Of a stretch of 64,000 nt of DNA, positions 23,118 to 33,523 are shown in pieces. The translations under genes were made by a program, and so were the position numbers. The stretch lies in contig OY540810.1 of assembly GCA_961205875.1 (NCBI GenBank), positions 27,466,001 to 27,530,000 of the forward strand, in the 5' to 3' direction. The DNA comes from Sialis fuliginosa (Eukaryota > Arthropoda > Insecta > Megaloptera > Sialidae). Position 1 is the first letter of the stretch. Every line of letters starts with the position of its first letter. A model generated the notes under the pieces. It was given only the letters and a program-made list of their open reading frames with translations, had not been told where the DNA came from and did no database searches.

Positions 23118-23663
23118 AGGTACTGACACCAGTCTTGGATATGACCCCAGTAATGGCTATTTTTAAATTAAATTTACTGAATTAGAAATATTTGTTGATA
23201 TTTGATTACTACCATTACTGAATATTAATCTATATACATTTAACTGTCTTACAGCGTGATTTGGTGACAACCGGCCAATAGATGTCAAAATGGTGGACAA
23301 TTAAACTAATTATTAGTATAATTTATTTATTAATTATTAATTATTATACAAATTTGACGATTATTTCTATTATATCCTTTGTGTCGTAGTACTTATCATT
23401 TTGTAATCATTAGAAAATGTCCATCAATGCGTGCTCATTACTGGTTTTATTTTATCCATTTTGGAGAAAAAACATAAACAAAATAAAAGGCTTTAATTTA
23501 AAAAACAAACTATATTTGCGGACTTTGGTAAATAAATTGATTAAATAAAGAGTTACTTATTTTATTAGTAATATGAGTTCATGAGAATTACAAAAAAGAA
23601 GCCTGTTAATCACAAAAACAGTAAACTTTGCTCTTATAGCGACCATAACTGGTGCCAGTACCA
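23118..23663 (+). mobile_element. MITE, AGGTACTGG family, copy 3
   Basis: A 546-bp element with left end AGGTACTGACACCAGT and right end ACTGGTGCCAGTACCA. TA flanks both ends (23116-23117 and 23664-23665). It is collinear with 27056-27625 and 895-1419, including GGAGAAAAAACATAAACAAA and ATTAAATAAAGAGTTACTT. A local AT expansion (TTTATTTATTAATTATTAAT) near 23320 also occurs in the 27-kb copy, so these two are the closer relatives. Confidence 0.85.
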
Positions 23664-23665
23664 TA

Positions 23666-25085
23666 TACATAAGTACAATAATGGAATTGAAAATATAAAT
23701 ATAAGAAATATTCGACTTACTTTATTGAAATAAATAATTCATTTTTAAAATGTCTTACTGGAATTTTAGTAATCTCTTCTGAAAATAGGCCAACATGCCT
23801 TTTCAAATGGACCAAAAAATTTAAATACATTTCTGATAATTTGTATGTATGAATATAATAAATATTTCGAAATATGTATCTCATGAAATTATAAAAAAAA
23901 ATCGTCTACAAAGACGATTCGCATTTTCACATCCCAATGAACATCGGGGTGAATACTCATATAATTTTTTTAATATGTTGTGTAGCCAAGTGAGAGAGAG
24001 TTAATATATATTTTGTATTGATTTTTTTCTTTAGTAAAGTTTACAGCAGTTTTATATGAAAAATTCTTCTCTCGTTTAGTTAAAAATGTTACTCATAATA
24101 TGAAAAGTTTGGACGTTTTTTTGTTTGAAATATTTTTATGGATACTATATTTTTTTGTTAGAGATACCAGCTATTTCTTATATAAATGGGCAATTATTTA
24201 TTTATATTTATAGAAAGAATATTTATAGATATCTTTTGAATTTACATTAGTAAAATTTTTAATTTTTTCTGAAAGCAAAAAGATTTAATGTAAGTTTAAA
24301 TATAGGTAATATAATAAATTTAACTAGTATAGTAAATTTTACTATGCTTGTTTTTATTATTCCTTGTGTGTATATAAAAAATTGTTACGTATGAAGGAAG
24401 TATTTTTTACTATAATTTCCTCAAGTAAGTAATTTTGTAGTATAAAAACAAAAAACATAGATTTTTTTTCATGTAAAAATTAAAAAAATACATACTTACA
24501 TGCATATTGATTTTATATGTAAAATCCAAAAGTGAACGCATACCTGAAAAAGAAAAATTTTTTTTAGAATATTATATAAACAAATGTACTTTTTGAAAAA
24601 TAATTTGAAGTTTACGAAAAACAAATATGCAATATGTTTAGACAAAAGAATTAGAATTTTGTTGCAATAAGATATTTTTGTCCATGCTTTGAAACATGTA
24701 GGTATAATAACTAATTAAATCTGAATTTTCCCAATGCGCTCAGACTGTATAAACATAATACTTACCTACCGTGTATATACTTAGTAATGTTTACTTAGGT
24801 CTGGCAGCTAAATTAATTTCCTTAAATTCATTTAAAAAAATTCAGCCTGGATTTAAAACAACGCGTGCAATATTCAAAGGTAAAACAAACACTGGGAACA
24901 CCAGGTGAAATCAAATATTTCAGAGAGACTGAATAATGCTTTCTTTCTTTAACGGTGTTCTATTTTAGGTTACGATTTTTTATTTTTTTAAATTTTTGTA
25001 ACGATCCAGTATTGAATATTAACTCGAATTTTATTTACTTCATACAAATAACACAGACCGACATATTTTCTACCACATAAAAATC
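23666..25085. other. AT-rich DNA, nothing recognised
   Basis: No gene or complete element was identified in about 1.4 kb. Confidence 0.5.
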
Positions 25086-25089
25086 TCGA

Positions 25090-25335
25090 AACACATTTAT
25101 ATCGGGTATTATAAAGAATTTACTTTAGTGCAAAAGTTAAGCTAATGATATCTACAAGGTATCAAATTAACATTAATTTGCACAGGAGTTCAGAGTATAT
25201 AGTAGTAATAAATGTATAATGTAAATGTTAATGAGGTACAATTATCACTACTGCTTTTAGATCGCTGATTTCTACTGAACGCGCATGTAGATATCAAGGT
25301 CATTCATATTAACTATACCATTCATTAGAATTGTC
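25090..25335. repeat. rearranged dispersed repeat (relative of 62265-62420)
   Basis: The left part (ATATCGGGTATTATAAAGAA, AAGTTAAGCTA) matches 62268-62315 in direct orientation. The right part (GCGCATG... AAGGTCATTCATATTAA ... ATTGTCAATG) matches the neighbouring part of the 62-kb copy in inverse orientation. One copy has therefore undergone an internal inversion, or the parts are the two arms of a longer foldback. Class unknown. Confidence 0.5.
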
Positions 25336-25748
25336 AATGAGTTGTCACATATATTTAATACCCTCCAAATAGTGTTAACTTGGATTTTACTCGATAGCAA
25401 TTTATCAAAAAGAAATGTTTAATATTATTATAATATAATATGTACGCTTAATATTACCGTAGCTCGTTTTTCCCTATATAAAACCATTTTCACTTCATTA
25501 CAATACGTTAATATTTGATGGAACTGTGGATTTTATTTTGAATCAATTTTTTGAAGGTTTATATTTCCATAAAAAAGTATTGTTAACATCATAATTACTG
25601 TTTAGTACCTATTGAATATCAAGATAAGCAATTTAAAATAGTTTTGTTCATTAATTGTTCAATGTCAGTGCTAACAAAAATTTAATGAAAAGCCAGTTAA
25701 TTAAAAATCAGTATATTAATAATTAATTAATAGTTAATCATTTTTCAA

Positions 25749-26383
25749 TAGAGATGGGACTGCTACTGCGATATCTGCTAAAGAACATTGCTTTTTGTAC
25801 TGAACAGAGAGCAGACTACTCTGTTCTTTAATTCTTTAACATACCTGCTATCCTGCTCTTTGTTTTTTTTTTAAATCTAATAAATAAACAATTTTTTTTA
25901 AATTTCAACTTTCTTAAGCTTATCTATTTATTAAAAATAAAAAGAGACTATACTTTTATTCATTTTCCCATTTTAAAACATTTTCTGTTCACAATTTAAG
26001 TATCCGATTATATTTATTTTTCAAATAATTTTTTTTTTGATAATTTGGCATTCATTAATATTTATGTATTTCACTTTTACGTGTTATTATATCTGTCGCA
26101 TAATAAGATTTCCTCTTATATAAGTAAATTTGAGTACTCGAAACGCCTATATATTTAAGCCTTTACAGACGGTCTCTGTCACCGCTTCGATCTTGAAAAT
26201 CTATTACATGTTAGCTGCGTCAAAACGCAGCGCCGTTTCGACGCAGCTAACATGCCACTTGTATTGAATCACATATAATAGATTTGCAAGGTCGAAGCGG
26301 TGACGGAGACCGTTTCTGTAAAGTGCCAAGGTTTTAAAAAAGGTAAAAACTTTGGTTAGAAATCGCTATTAGGCCCACCTCTA
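25749..26383. mobile_element. hAT MITE with perfect 8-bp target duplication, carrying a nested foldback
   Basis: Ends are TAGAGATGGGACTGC and the complement of TAGAGGTGGGCCTAA. TTTTTCAA stands on both sides (25741-25748 and 26384-26391), a perfect 8-bp duplication diagnostic of hAT-type insertion. The left interior has repeated AGAGCAG/CTGCTCT-type motifs (about 25805-25860), likely subterminal binding repeats. The foldback at 26158-26333 sits near the right end, so this 635-bp length includes a later insertion. No transposase coding is present. Confidence 0.88.
26158..26333. repeat. cruciform-forming foldback, copy 1
   Basis: The left arm starts AGCCTTTACAGACGGTCTC and the right arm ends in GGAGACCGTTTCTGTAAAGT. 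Both arms share a CACCGCTTCGA block and AATCTATTA. The centre is a nested palindrome, GTTAGCTGCGTC ... GACGCAGCTAAC, around AAAACGCAGC. About 20 nt (CCACTTGTATTGAATCACAT) occur only in the right arm. The copy at 29039-29192 has the same build but keeps the extra segment in its left arm, that is, in inverse orientation. No coding. The right terminus reads GTGCCAAGG. Confidence 0.85.
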
Positions 26384-27055
26384 TTTTTCAAATATCAACT
26401 ATAGATATAGATGCATGTTATAAGAAAATTTATTGGAACCCTTGACTGGAGTAAAAAGATTTTACATTTTATATTTAATCCTTAAAATTCTGCTTTAGTT
26501 TTATATTATAAATAAAGACCTTTTAAATAATTAATAAAACGGAGGTATAATTTACGGTATTTATAATAAACAAAATAATTACACATTACAAAATGATAAA
26601 ATATACGATATTTTCGTCGAAGCAGAATATAAAGGAACGCCAAATGATATCAATTATTCATGGCTTTGTTGTGCCACATTCTACCTCTAATATGCATTTT
26701 TAATATCGGAACAAAGAAGCTTTTAAAATAAAGATACTTTATTGTTATAGAACGTATAAAATTTGATATAATATTTAGATTCAAATGATGTTTATTGTTG
26801 GAAGGAAAAAAAACGTATTATATTTGTTTTCCATGTATTCAATGAATAATGGTGAATAATATGAAGTAAATAAAAAATTAAATTTATTGTTGGACGTATA
26901 TTCATTTATATTTAAAACAAATTTTAGTTTTTGACAAAGTATTTTGTATATGATTCCTGAACATCTTTTCTATTAAAAAAACGGATCCTAAATATAAAAT
27001 TTTGCCTTTCTGTTTTAGCGATTTTGAATTCCAGTCTGTCCGATAGACAGATAGA
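26384..27055. other. AT-rich DNA, nothing recognised
   Basis: Contains the right target duplication of the hAT element (26384-26391) and then unassigned AT-rich sequence. Confidence 0.5.
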
Positions 27056-27625
27056 AAGTACTGGGACCAGTCTTGGATATGACCCTAGTAATAGCAATTT
27101 TTTAATTAAATGTACTGAATTAGAAATATTTGTTAATATTTGATTACCACCATTCATAAATATTAATCTATATACATTTAACTGTCTTACAGCATGATTC
27201 GATGACAATCCGCCAATAGGTGTCAAAATGGTAGACATTTAAACTAATTATTAATATAATTTATTTATTAATTATTATACGTATTATTATAGCAACTGCT
27301 TTACATTGTTTCAAATTTGACTATTCTTTCTTTTATATCTTTTGTGTCGTAGTACTTGTCATTTTGTAATCATTAGCAAATGTCCATCACTGCGTGCTCA
27401 TTACTGGTTTTACTTTATCCATTACTGGAGAAAAAACATAAACAAAATAAAAGGCTATCATTTAAAAAACAAACTGTATTTACTTTTGTAATTTAATTGA
27501 TTAAATAAAGAGTTACTTTTTTTATTAGTAACATGAGTTCATGAGAATTACAAAAAAATAATGCCCTTTAATCACAAAAACAGTAAACCTTGCTATTATA
27601 GCGGTAATAACTGGTGCCAGTACCT
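27056..27625 (+). mobile_element. MITE, AGGTACTGG family, copy 4
   Basis: A 570-bp copy with left end AAGTACTGGGACCAGT and intact right end ACTGGTGCCAGTACCT. TA follows on the right (27626-27627); the left target site has mutated to GA. It is collinear with the 23-kb copy. It keeps the TAGCAACTGCTTTACATTG segment that is deleted in the 23-kb copy but present in the 0.9-kb copy. The 104-codon minus-strand frame across it is repeat-derived and not a gene. Confidence 0.85.
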
Positions 27626-27734
27626 TAATTATTATATAGCTATATAAGAAGGTAAAAAAGCATTAATAATAACTTATAGCTTTGTAGTTTAGATCAAAAT
27701 AACAAGTAATATTGAATCAGAAAACTACTAGGTA

Positions 27735-28121
27735 CAGTCACCTGCATTAATGGTCTTGCAGTTTGTATTCATTTTCGTTTATTACAAACTTAGTAGGCTC
27801 CTCCCATTTGATTATTATAATATTTAAATCATTTCTCCATGTATCAAACAAAGACAGATATTTTGAAATTCATTTGCTAGATAAAGAACTACTCTTCGTT
27901 TATTGTACTCATATATATTTGTGCAATTAAATTATTATGTAATCTATTGAAAATTGTATACGTAAATTTTGTGGCAATAAATATTTGATATTCCAAATTT
28001 TAGTATTTAAATATATTAAACTTGATAGAAAAAGATAACCGATAATGTTTGTCTTTAAATTTGGAATCTGTTGTAAGCGATTCTAGCCTTTAGGGTGCCA
28101 GACGAGTTCTGCAGGCGACTG
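27735..28121 (+). mobile_element. MITE with CAGTCACCTGCA termini, copy 2 of the 15-kb family
   Basis: A 387-bp element with left end CAGTCACCTGCATTA and right end complementary to CAGTCGCCTGCAGAA. The left flank is TA and the right flank TT, so a Tc1/mariner-like TA target is plausible but not proven. The body matches 15137-15593 in direct orientation. No coding capacity. Confidence 0.68.
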
Positions 28122-29038
28122 TTCATAGTTCATATTATAGAGTGACGTCGAATTTCATTTACCTTCAAAATAATAAAAGCTGAACTCATCTGTACTATTT
28201 CAGAGATTTCATTTTGTCTTGATGAAAATTTTAGAAACAACCGCAAACTACAATATAGCGAAGAATAGATAAAATGAAAATACCGAATTGTGATATGTGA
28301 TCATCCTGGTACCCATTTTGTATTATTCCGTGAAAGAAATACACACACGTGCACACACAAACGTGCAACTGAGTTCGTATGTGGGCAATATGAGATTCAC
28401 TTATTAAACTGAGATCATGTGAAAGTAAATTCGTGTAATGCGAAAAAGAAGGGACGAAGTGTAAATAAAAAGTATATATGTATGTATCTACAGAAGAGCT
28501 ACGGTGGGGCCATTGGCGGGGGTTTGAGAAATAAAATAAAATGTTATTCTTTGGGCGTGCATATCAATTTATCCTGAAATTAATTTATTGTAAAGTTAGG
28601 TATATAAAGTGATGGATTTATAATAAGGCACACTAGGCACTGGTCTAGGGCATCACCACAGAGGGGGTACCACAAAAAGAGATTACTTTTTTTCTAGTTA
28701 GAACTGAATGTTTGCATAGGGCGTATGGCATTCATGATCACTTCATTATGGTTTCAGTAATGATAATAATTATAATAAAAACTTATTGCAATATTTGCAA
28801 ATCGAGGTGAAAACAATATTTTCTAAAATAAAATAGCACGCTGATAGTCATTAAAAAAATAAATGAATCTCTCGCCATTACAAATGCATTTATATTTGGT
28901 CGAGTTCAAACAAATAAAAACCTATGGCACCAAAAAGTTAAATCCGGCGCTAGGTGTATATAATACCGACAAAAAATATATCAATTGGATAAGAACGTCA
29001 CCTGTTTGTGGATCTATATTAATAATCTGGAACTATAA
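28122..29038. other. Mixed DNA with a CA-rich and GC-richer patch (28330-28560)
   Basis: CACACACGTGCACACAC-type sequence lies near 28345, and GGGGCCATTGGCGGGGG near 28507 contains an inverted CCAAT box in a GC-rich setting. A GGGCATCACCACAGAGGGGG patch near 28645 looks repeat-derived. These could be regulatory or repeat fragments; no exon was found. Confidence 0.35.
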
Positions 29039-29192
29039 AGCCTTGGCACTTTACAGAAACAGCCTCCATCGCCGTTTCGACCTTGTAAATCTATTATATG
29101 CGATTCAATACAAGTGGAATGTTAGCTGCGTCGAAATGACGCTGCGTTTTGACGCAGTTAACATTTAATAGATTTGTAAAAGTGTCAAGGCT
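29039..29192. repeat. cruciform-forming foldback, copy 2
   Basis: A 154-bp relative of 26158-26333, in inverse orientation. Ends are AGCCTTGGCACTTTAC and, on the right, GTGTCAAGGCT. The centre pairs GTTAGCTGCGTC with GACGCAGTTAAC around AAATGACGCTGCGTTTT. The right arm is shortened compared with copy 1: the CACCGCTTCGA block is missing. An open frame spanning it is a by-product of the repeat. Confidence 0.82.
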
Positions 29193-29686
29193 AAAATTAC
29201 ACAAACTTATGGATGGGAAGGGGGGGTCTTATAATATTTGTTATATCGTCTATCATTATGTATTGTTGACAAATTATCTTGTACCTTTCATTAGGAATGT
29301 TAACTATTTTTTTTAAATGTCATATTCAATGTTTATATAATTTCATAGACGTCGATGAAAATTTATAATATATGCTTAAATTACAACTGAATTTGGTCTG
29401 TAAGAGATGAATATACGTTTATTTGTTAATAAATTATGAATTATGAATTATGATAACATAAAAGATTCATAATTAATTAATTTTATAATTCCAAACATTT
29501 CATATTTGTTTTAAGTTTCGAATAATGTACCATTGATTTTACAGAGCACATTTTTGTAGAGCACACTGGTAACAATACTATATAGATAGTGTTGTTATGA
29601 GTCAAATAGGATTAAAGTTTAAATAATCGAGAAGCTGCTGTGCATGGGTTTTGTGGACACAAAAAAATGCAAAATTAACATCGACC
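29193..29686. other. AT-rich DNA, nothing recognised
   Basis: No supported feature beyond a short G-run near 29220. Confidence 0.45.
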
Positions 29687-29877
29687 TATACAGGGTGTTT
29701 GCTAGAATCGAGTGATCATTGCTAACTTTGTTATTATTGAAGATAGAAGGTCGGTTAAATGGGTAAAGTGTTAGTTTTTTTTCGGGATGAATAATGGCGG
29801 TTTAAAAAACAATTGAAAGTCGAATTTCAGAGATATATATTGAATTATAACTTTTTTAAAATGGAATAACCTGTATA
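29687..29877. mobile_element. short MITE with TATACAGG termini
   Basis: A 191-bp element starting TATACAGGGTGTT and ending with the complement of TATACAGGTTATT. Elements with TATACAGGGTGT-type ends are common in insect genomes. A related left end is seen at 63324, and an isolated end (AACCTGTATAG) lies near 30575, just beyond the LINE remnant. No coding. Confidence 0.6.
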
Positions 29878-29911
29878 TTATTAACAGATTTTATAGCTGA
29901 AAATGTTCTCT

Positions 29912-30540
29912 TTATAATAATAATAATAATTTTATTTCATGAACTTTATAGTATAAAATAAGTGACATATTGATTTTCAAAAAATAGAAATAATAAATAA
30001 AGTTTTTAAACACGCTGTTGCGAGTTATCTATACAATTTTCTGATTAAAATTCATTTAATGTGTAATAGCACTTTGTTCTTAATTAAGTATTCTTTTAAT
30101 AGTTTTTTAAATGTATTTTTATTAAGGATTTTTAGATACGAAGGCATTTTATTATAAATATTAATAATATAATTTAACGGATCTTTTTGTATGACCGTCA
30201 ATGAGTGTTGTGTTATAGTTAAATTATTTTTATTTCTGGTTTCATAACCGTGGGGAGATAATTATTTGAAAAAAGATTGAAATGTTTGTTGATAAATAGT
30301 GAACACTCTAGAATCTAGAATATATAAATAAAAAATTGTAAGTATATGTAATTGTTGAAATAAACTTTTACATTGCGTTCGGGGACTTACATTTAGGATG
30401 TCTTTGATACACTTTTTTTGTAGGGTAAATAAATGTTTGGTGTGAGGTGAATGTCCCCAGAAAATAATTCCGTATCTAAAATTAGGTTCGATTAATGAGT
30501 AGTATATGTTTAATAGAACGCATAGAGTATAGAGGGACAA
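29912..30540 (-). mobile_element. CR1/Jockey-group LINE, 3' end fragment
   Basis: 5'-truncated non-LTR retrotransposon on the minus strand. It consists of the end of the reverse transcriptase ORF (30052-30540), an AT-rich 3' UTR with AATAAA-like sequence, and a (TAA/TTA)n simple-repeat tail at 29913-29930, as in LINEs that end in short microsatellites rather than poly(A). The left edge at the tail is sharp; the 5' border is set where RT similarity stops and is approximate. No target-site duplication was identified. Confidence 0.85.
30052..30540 (-). pseudogene. LINE reverse transcriptase C-terminal region, broken
   Basis: On the minus strand the frame reads YYSLIEPNFRYGIIFWGHS, then LQKKCIKDILNV and CKSLFQQLHILTI. 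After one in-frame TAA (30262-30264) the same frame continues HGYETRNKNNLTI ... PLNYIINIYNKMPSYLK ... FKKLLKEYL and ends at 30052-30054. These are the conserved motifs downstream of the RT active site in CR1/Jockey-group elements: the Y.L...L.YGI..WG box, the LQK.aIR helix, the H.Y.TR.k.nl box and the YN.LP...k box. The catalytic FADD motif and the endonuclease are missing. One stop codon and 5' truncation make it a pseudogene, but the reading frame is otherwise kept over about 160 codons. Confidence 0.88.
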
Positions 30541-30877
30541 ATTTTACAACAGCTCTTATTAAATGGCGAACAACCTGTATAGTAAAACATATTATAGCAA
30601 CGAAATACTGCATTACCTACAAATCAAAACCAACATTTTCAAAATGTATCCAGGACGCCCATGTACACAAGATAACTACTACTTTTGGTTTTCGTACTCT
30701 GCATGTATTTTACAGAAGATTCTGGGTATGTGACGGGTAAATGTTGGAATTAAGGAGAATGGGGGTAGAAGGCAACCCGTAGATCAAACGCGTATTAATA
30801 CAACTGTAATTAATATATACTGTCAGTGTGTATGGATCCATAATACATCGTACCCACACACCCATCCACACCCTTCG

Positions 30878-30882
<5 letters not shown>

Positions 30883-30922
<40 letters not shown>
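30883..30922. repeat. (AC)n microsatellite
   Basis: About 20 uninterrupted AC units, followed by imperfect CACTCAC sequence. It produces artificial open frames on both strands (runs of TH or CV). Confidence 0.97.
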
Positions 30923-30926
<4 letters not shown>

Positions 30927-32997
30927 TCACACTCGAGTATGCCTACAATCGCCTACGAATACCAGGAAGAAAAATATGGTAAAAAATATTTCAGATGTTT
31001 TTCCTTTTGATCTGGATTTGATTCCGTAAATAGGAAAAAAATATCATATATCGTATTTTTATGTGTGTTTTCTGTTGTAATTACTACGGACGTATAAAAT
31101 ATGTAAATGATTATTTGGTAGTTAATTAAAGTGCTTTGAAATGTGGATGTTGATTAGAGTAAATGAATTTCTTATTTTTGTGAATTAAAAATGTTTTGTA
31201 ATTAAAAGCAGCAGTGTAATTAGCATGAATGAGGTTAGAGGACTATTAATAATATTGCCGTTGAGAAAAACTGTTGATATTTTTTTGTAATATCTGTAAA
31301 CCTTTACTGTATATGTAGAAATGAATAAAATGTGTGGAATAATTATTTTTATTTTTTCATGGTTATTTTTATAATAAAACAAAATTTAACTTAAAATACT
31401 ATACCTACCTCAAGAAAATTACGAGATATAGAGAAGATTTCTGTGTTTTAAATTAAAAACTGTAATGTCTATATCTCATTTGTTTATCAAATAGTCTTGC
31501 ATAAATAATACAGAAAACAGTAACACAATATCGAGTGCAAATTAAAATGTTTTTTATTTTTATTTTTAGAGTTAAAACTTTGTTTTTACCTTATAAATTA
31601 TGTACCGATTACGAGGGATTTAAAAGCGAAAATCTTATTGAAAAGTTTTGTAATTAAGAAATATTATCGTGGGCGTTGTTTTAAAAGTAGTAAACAAAAA
31701 AATTATCTTGGTTTTTGTTTTTATTTTATTGTTGAGCATAAGAAACCCCGACGGTTATAATAAAAATATTTGCGAGTTAAAAAATATGAAATCTTAGAAA
31801 AAGTTTAAAAACAATTCGTGTTTTTGGAAACTAACTATATTACTTATGAAAATACATTTTTTAAATTTATCAAATTGTAATGAGTACGTATAGGTAGGTA
31901 CTTTAAAAGTATAAAATTAAATTAATTCTTATGTCTTTATAATAAATGTAGAATATTATATTTTTACTTTCATATAGGTATGTCCCTATACAATATATGG
32001 AATACATGGGTATTTCTACCAAAAAACAGTGGTTGAACTCCATTCCCATGATTTTTTTCTTACTTGGCCAATTTGTAGGTCATGTAAAAGTTTTTTTTTT
32101 TAATTTTGTTCTCATCGGCATATTTGAGAATATTATTAAACTGGTTGTATATTAATAAATTAATACCATAATAATAAAAAAAATATGCATTCTTGTTTAC
32201 TTTCCGTTTTTTTTTTTTAATATTCTTTTCATTATTAATTATTATTAAGTGATGTTTTCGAATATTAAAAACACTCAGAATTTTGAAAAAAAATATAAAT
32301 TTACATTTATACGAAAGGGAAGTTCATATATTATTAAACACTTTTTTTTAATAAGCAATGCATTGGCTACGTTTTTACTATGTAATTTAATTTATAATTA
32401 GGTAGCACATAATTCCCAATTTCTTATCAAAATATGTTATTTATTACTGTTATTATAAGTATAAGAAGATCCTGTGGAATTTATGGCAGATACTTATTTA
32501 CAATATTAATTAATGAATATAATATATTTTTGTATCTTTTATTTACCCTCTATTTATGTTATTGAACGAATATAACATTTATTTTGAATAAGTGTACATT
32601 TCAGTAAATTGTTTTTCTTAGAATTTGTCCTCTTTCTATCCACTTTTAATACGTCCGTAGATATTACAAGGAATATAGGTATTATAAGATTGAATCATTT
32701 ATTATGCATCACAGCATATTCTTTTTGCTCATGCTAGAAATTATGTTAAAAATTCAAAAAAGAGTGCAGAGCAGTAGTTACCAAAAGCTGGTTCACAAAA
32801 TATTTACTTTATGTTTAAACTCCTAAAATTGCAATTGGTAATATTAAATGTGGAAGGAACTGCTATATGTTTTGAAGAAATGTTTTAAAAGTTAGCTTTA
32901 TTTAGACAAGAAGTGTCTTTCTATAGAAAAATCTCCCACCTAAGTTTTATCATATTTTATAAAGGATAATTTCAGGACTATTTTATATATCGTATAG
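30923..32997. other. AT-rich DNA, nothing recognised
   Basis: Two kilobases with no TIR pair, tandem array, RNA gene or protein similarity that I could detect. Confidence 0.5.
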
Positions 32998-33523
32998 GGT
33001 GGTTCGGATTGGGACCTAGATATTTCAGGAGCTGATTCCTTGGCTCATTGTGAGTAAAAAATTGTATGAAAAGAGGGGGGGTCTATCTTCAACTCCCTCT
33101 GAGCTACAGGATGTTTAAAAAGTTCCTTCAGAGTAAAAAACTGTAAGACCCCGGTATAAACTTTGTATGGTGAATTTGTAGGTAACACCGAAATAATGAT
33201 AAAAAAACCACATATTGTAGGCACTTTTGGAGAAAAATGTCATTTTCAAAAAAATACATAAATTTTTTGATTTTGATGAGCAATAATTCTGAACTGGAAA
33301 CACGGTTAGCAATAATGCTAACAGCCCTTACACACTAGCGACTTTTAGTAGCGCAACTCTCGCGTCATAGCATGCTATTATATGTAGCGCGACTATCGCT
33401 AGACTGTAGCTTTGATGATGTTGAAGATAGACCCCCCCTCCCCTTTCCGTACAATTTTCACTCACAACGAATCAAGGAATTAGCTCCTAAAATATCTGTA
33501 TCCCAAACTGGACCATCGTGTAT
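32998..33523. mobile_element. foldback/MITE with about 98-bp inverted arms
   Basis: The left arm (GGTGGTTCGGATTGGGACCT, ATATTTCAGGAGCTGATTCC, GGGGGGTCTATCTTCAAC) is matched in inverse orientation by the right arm ending near 33520, with about 80% identity by eye. The interior is AT-rich and carries a smaller inserted palindromic element at about 33325-33412. Class unresolved. A 65-codon minus-strand frame in the loop is not a recognisable protein. Confidence 0.75.
33325..33412. repeat. small imperfect palindrome inside the 33-kb foldback
   Basis: TACACACTAGCGAC at the left and GTCTAGCGATAGTCGCGC (complement of the right side) pair imperfectly around CATAGCATGCTATTATATG, itself nearly self-complementary. 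It interrupts the foldback loop next to the right arm, so it is probably a short MITE that landed later. Confidence 0.5.

Noticed and set aside
26924-27238. 104-codon minus-strand frame
   Set aside because: Mostly inside the left part of the MITE at 27056-27625. The related copy at 829-1056 gives a similar accidental peptide.
28863-29168. 101-codon plus-strand frame
   Set aside because: The second half is the cruciform foldback at 29039-29192, so the frame is repeat-derived.
30710-31010. Frames with runs of TH or CV residues on both strands
   Set aside because: They are translations of the (AC)n microsatellite.
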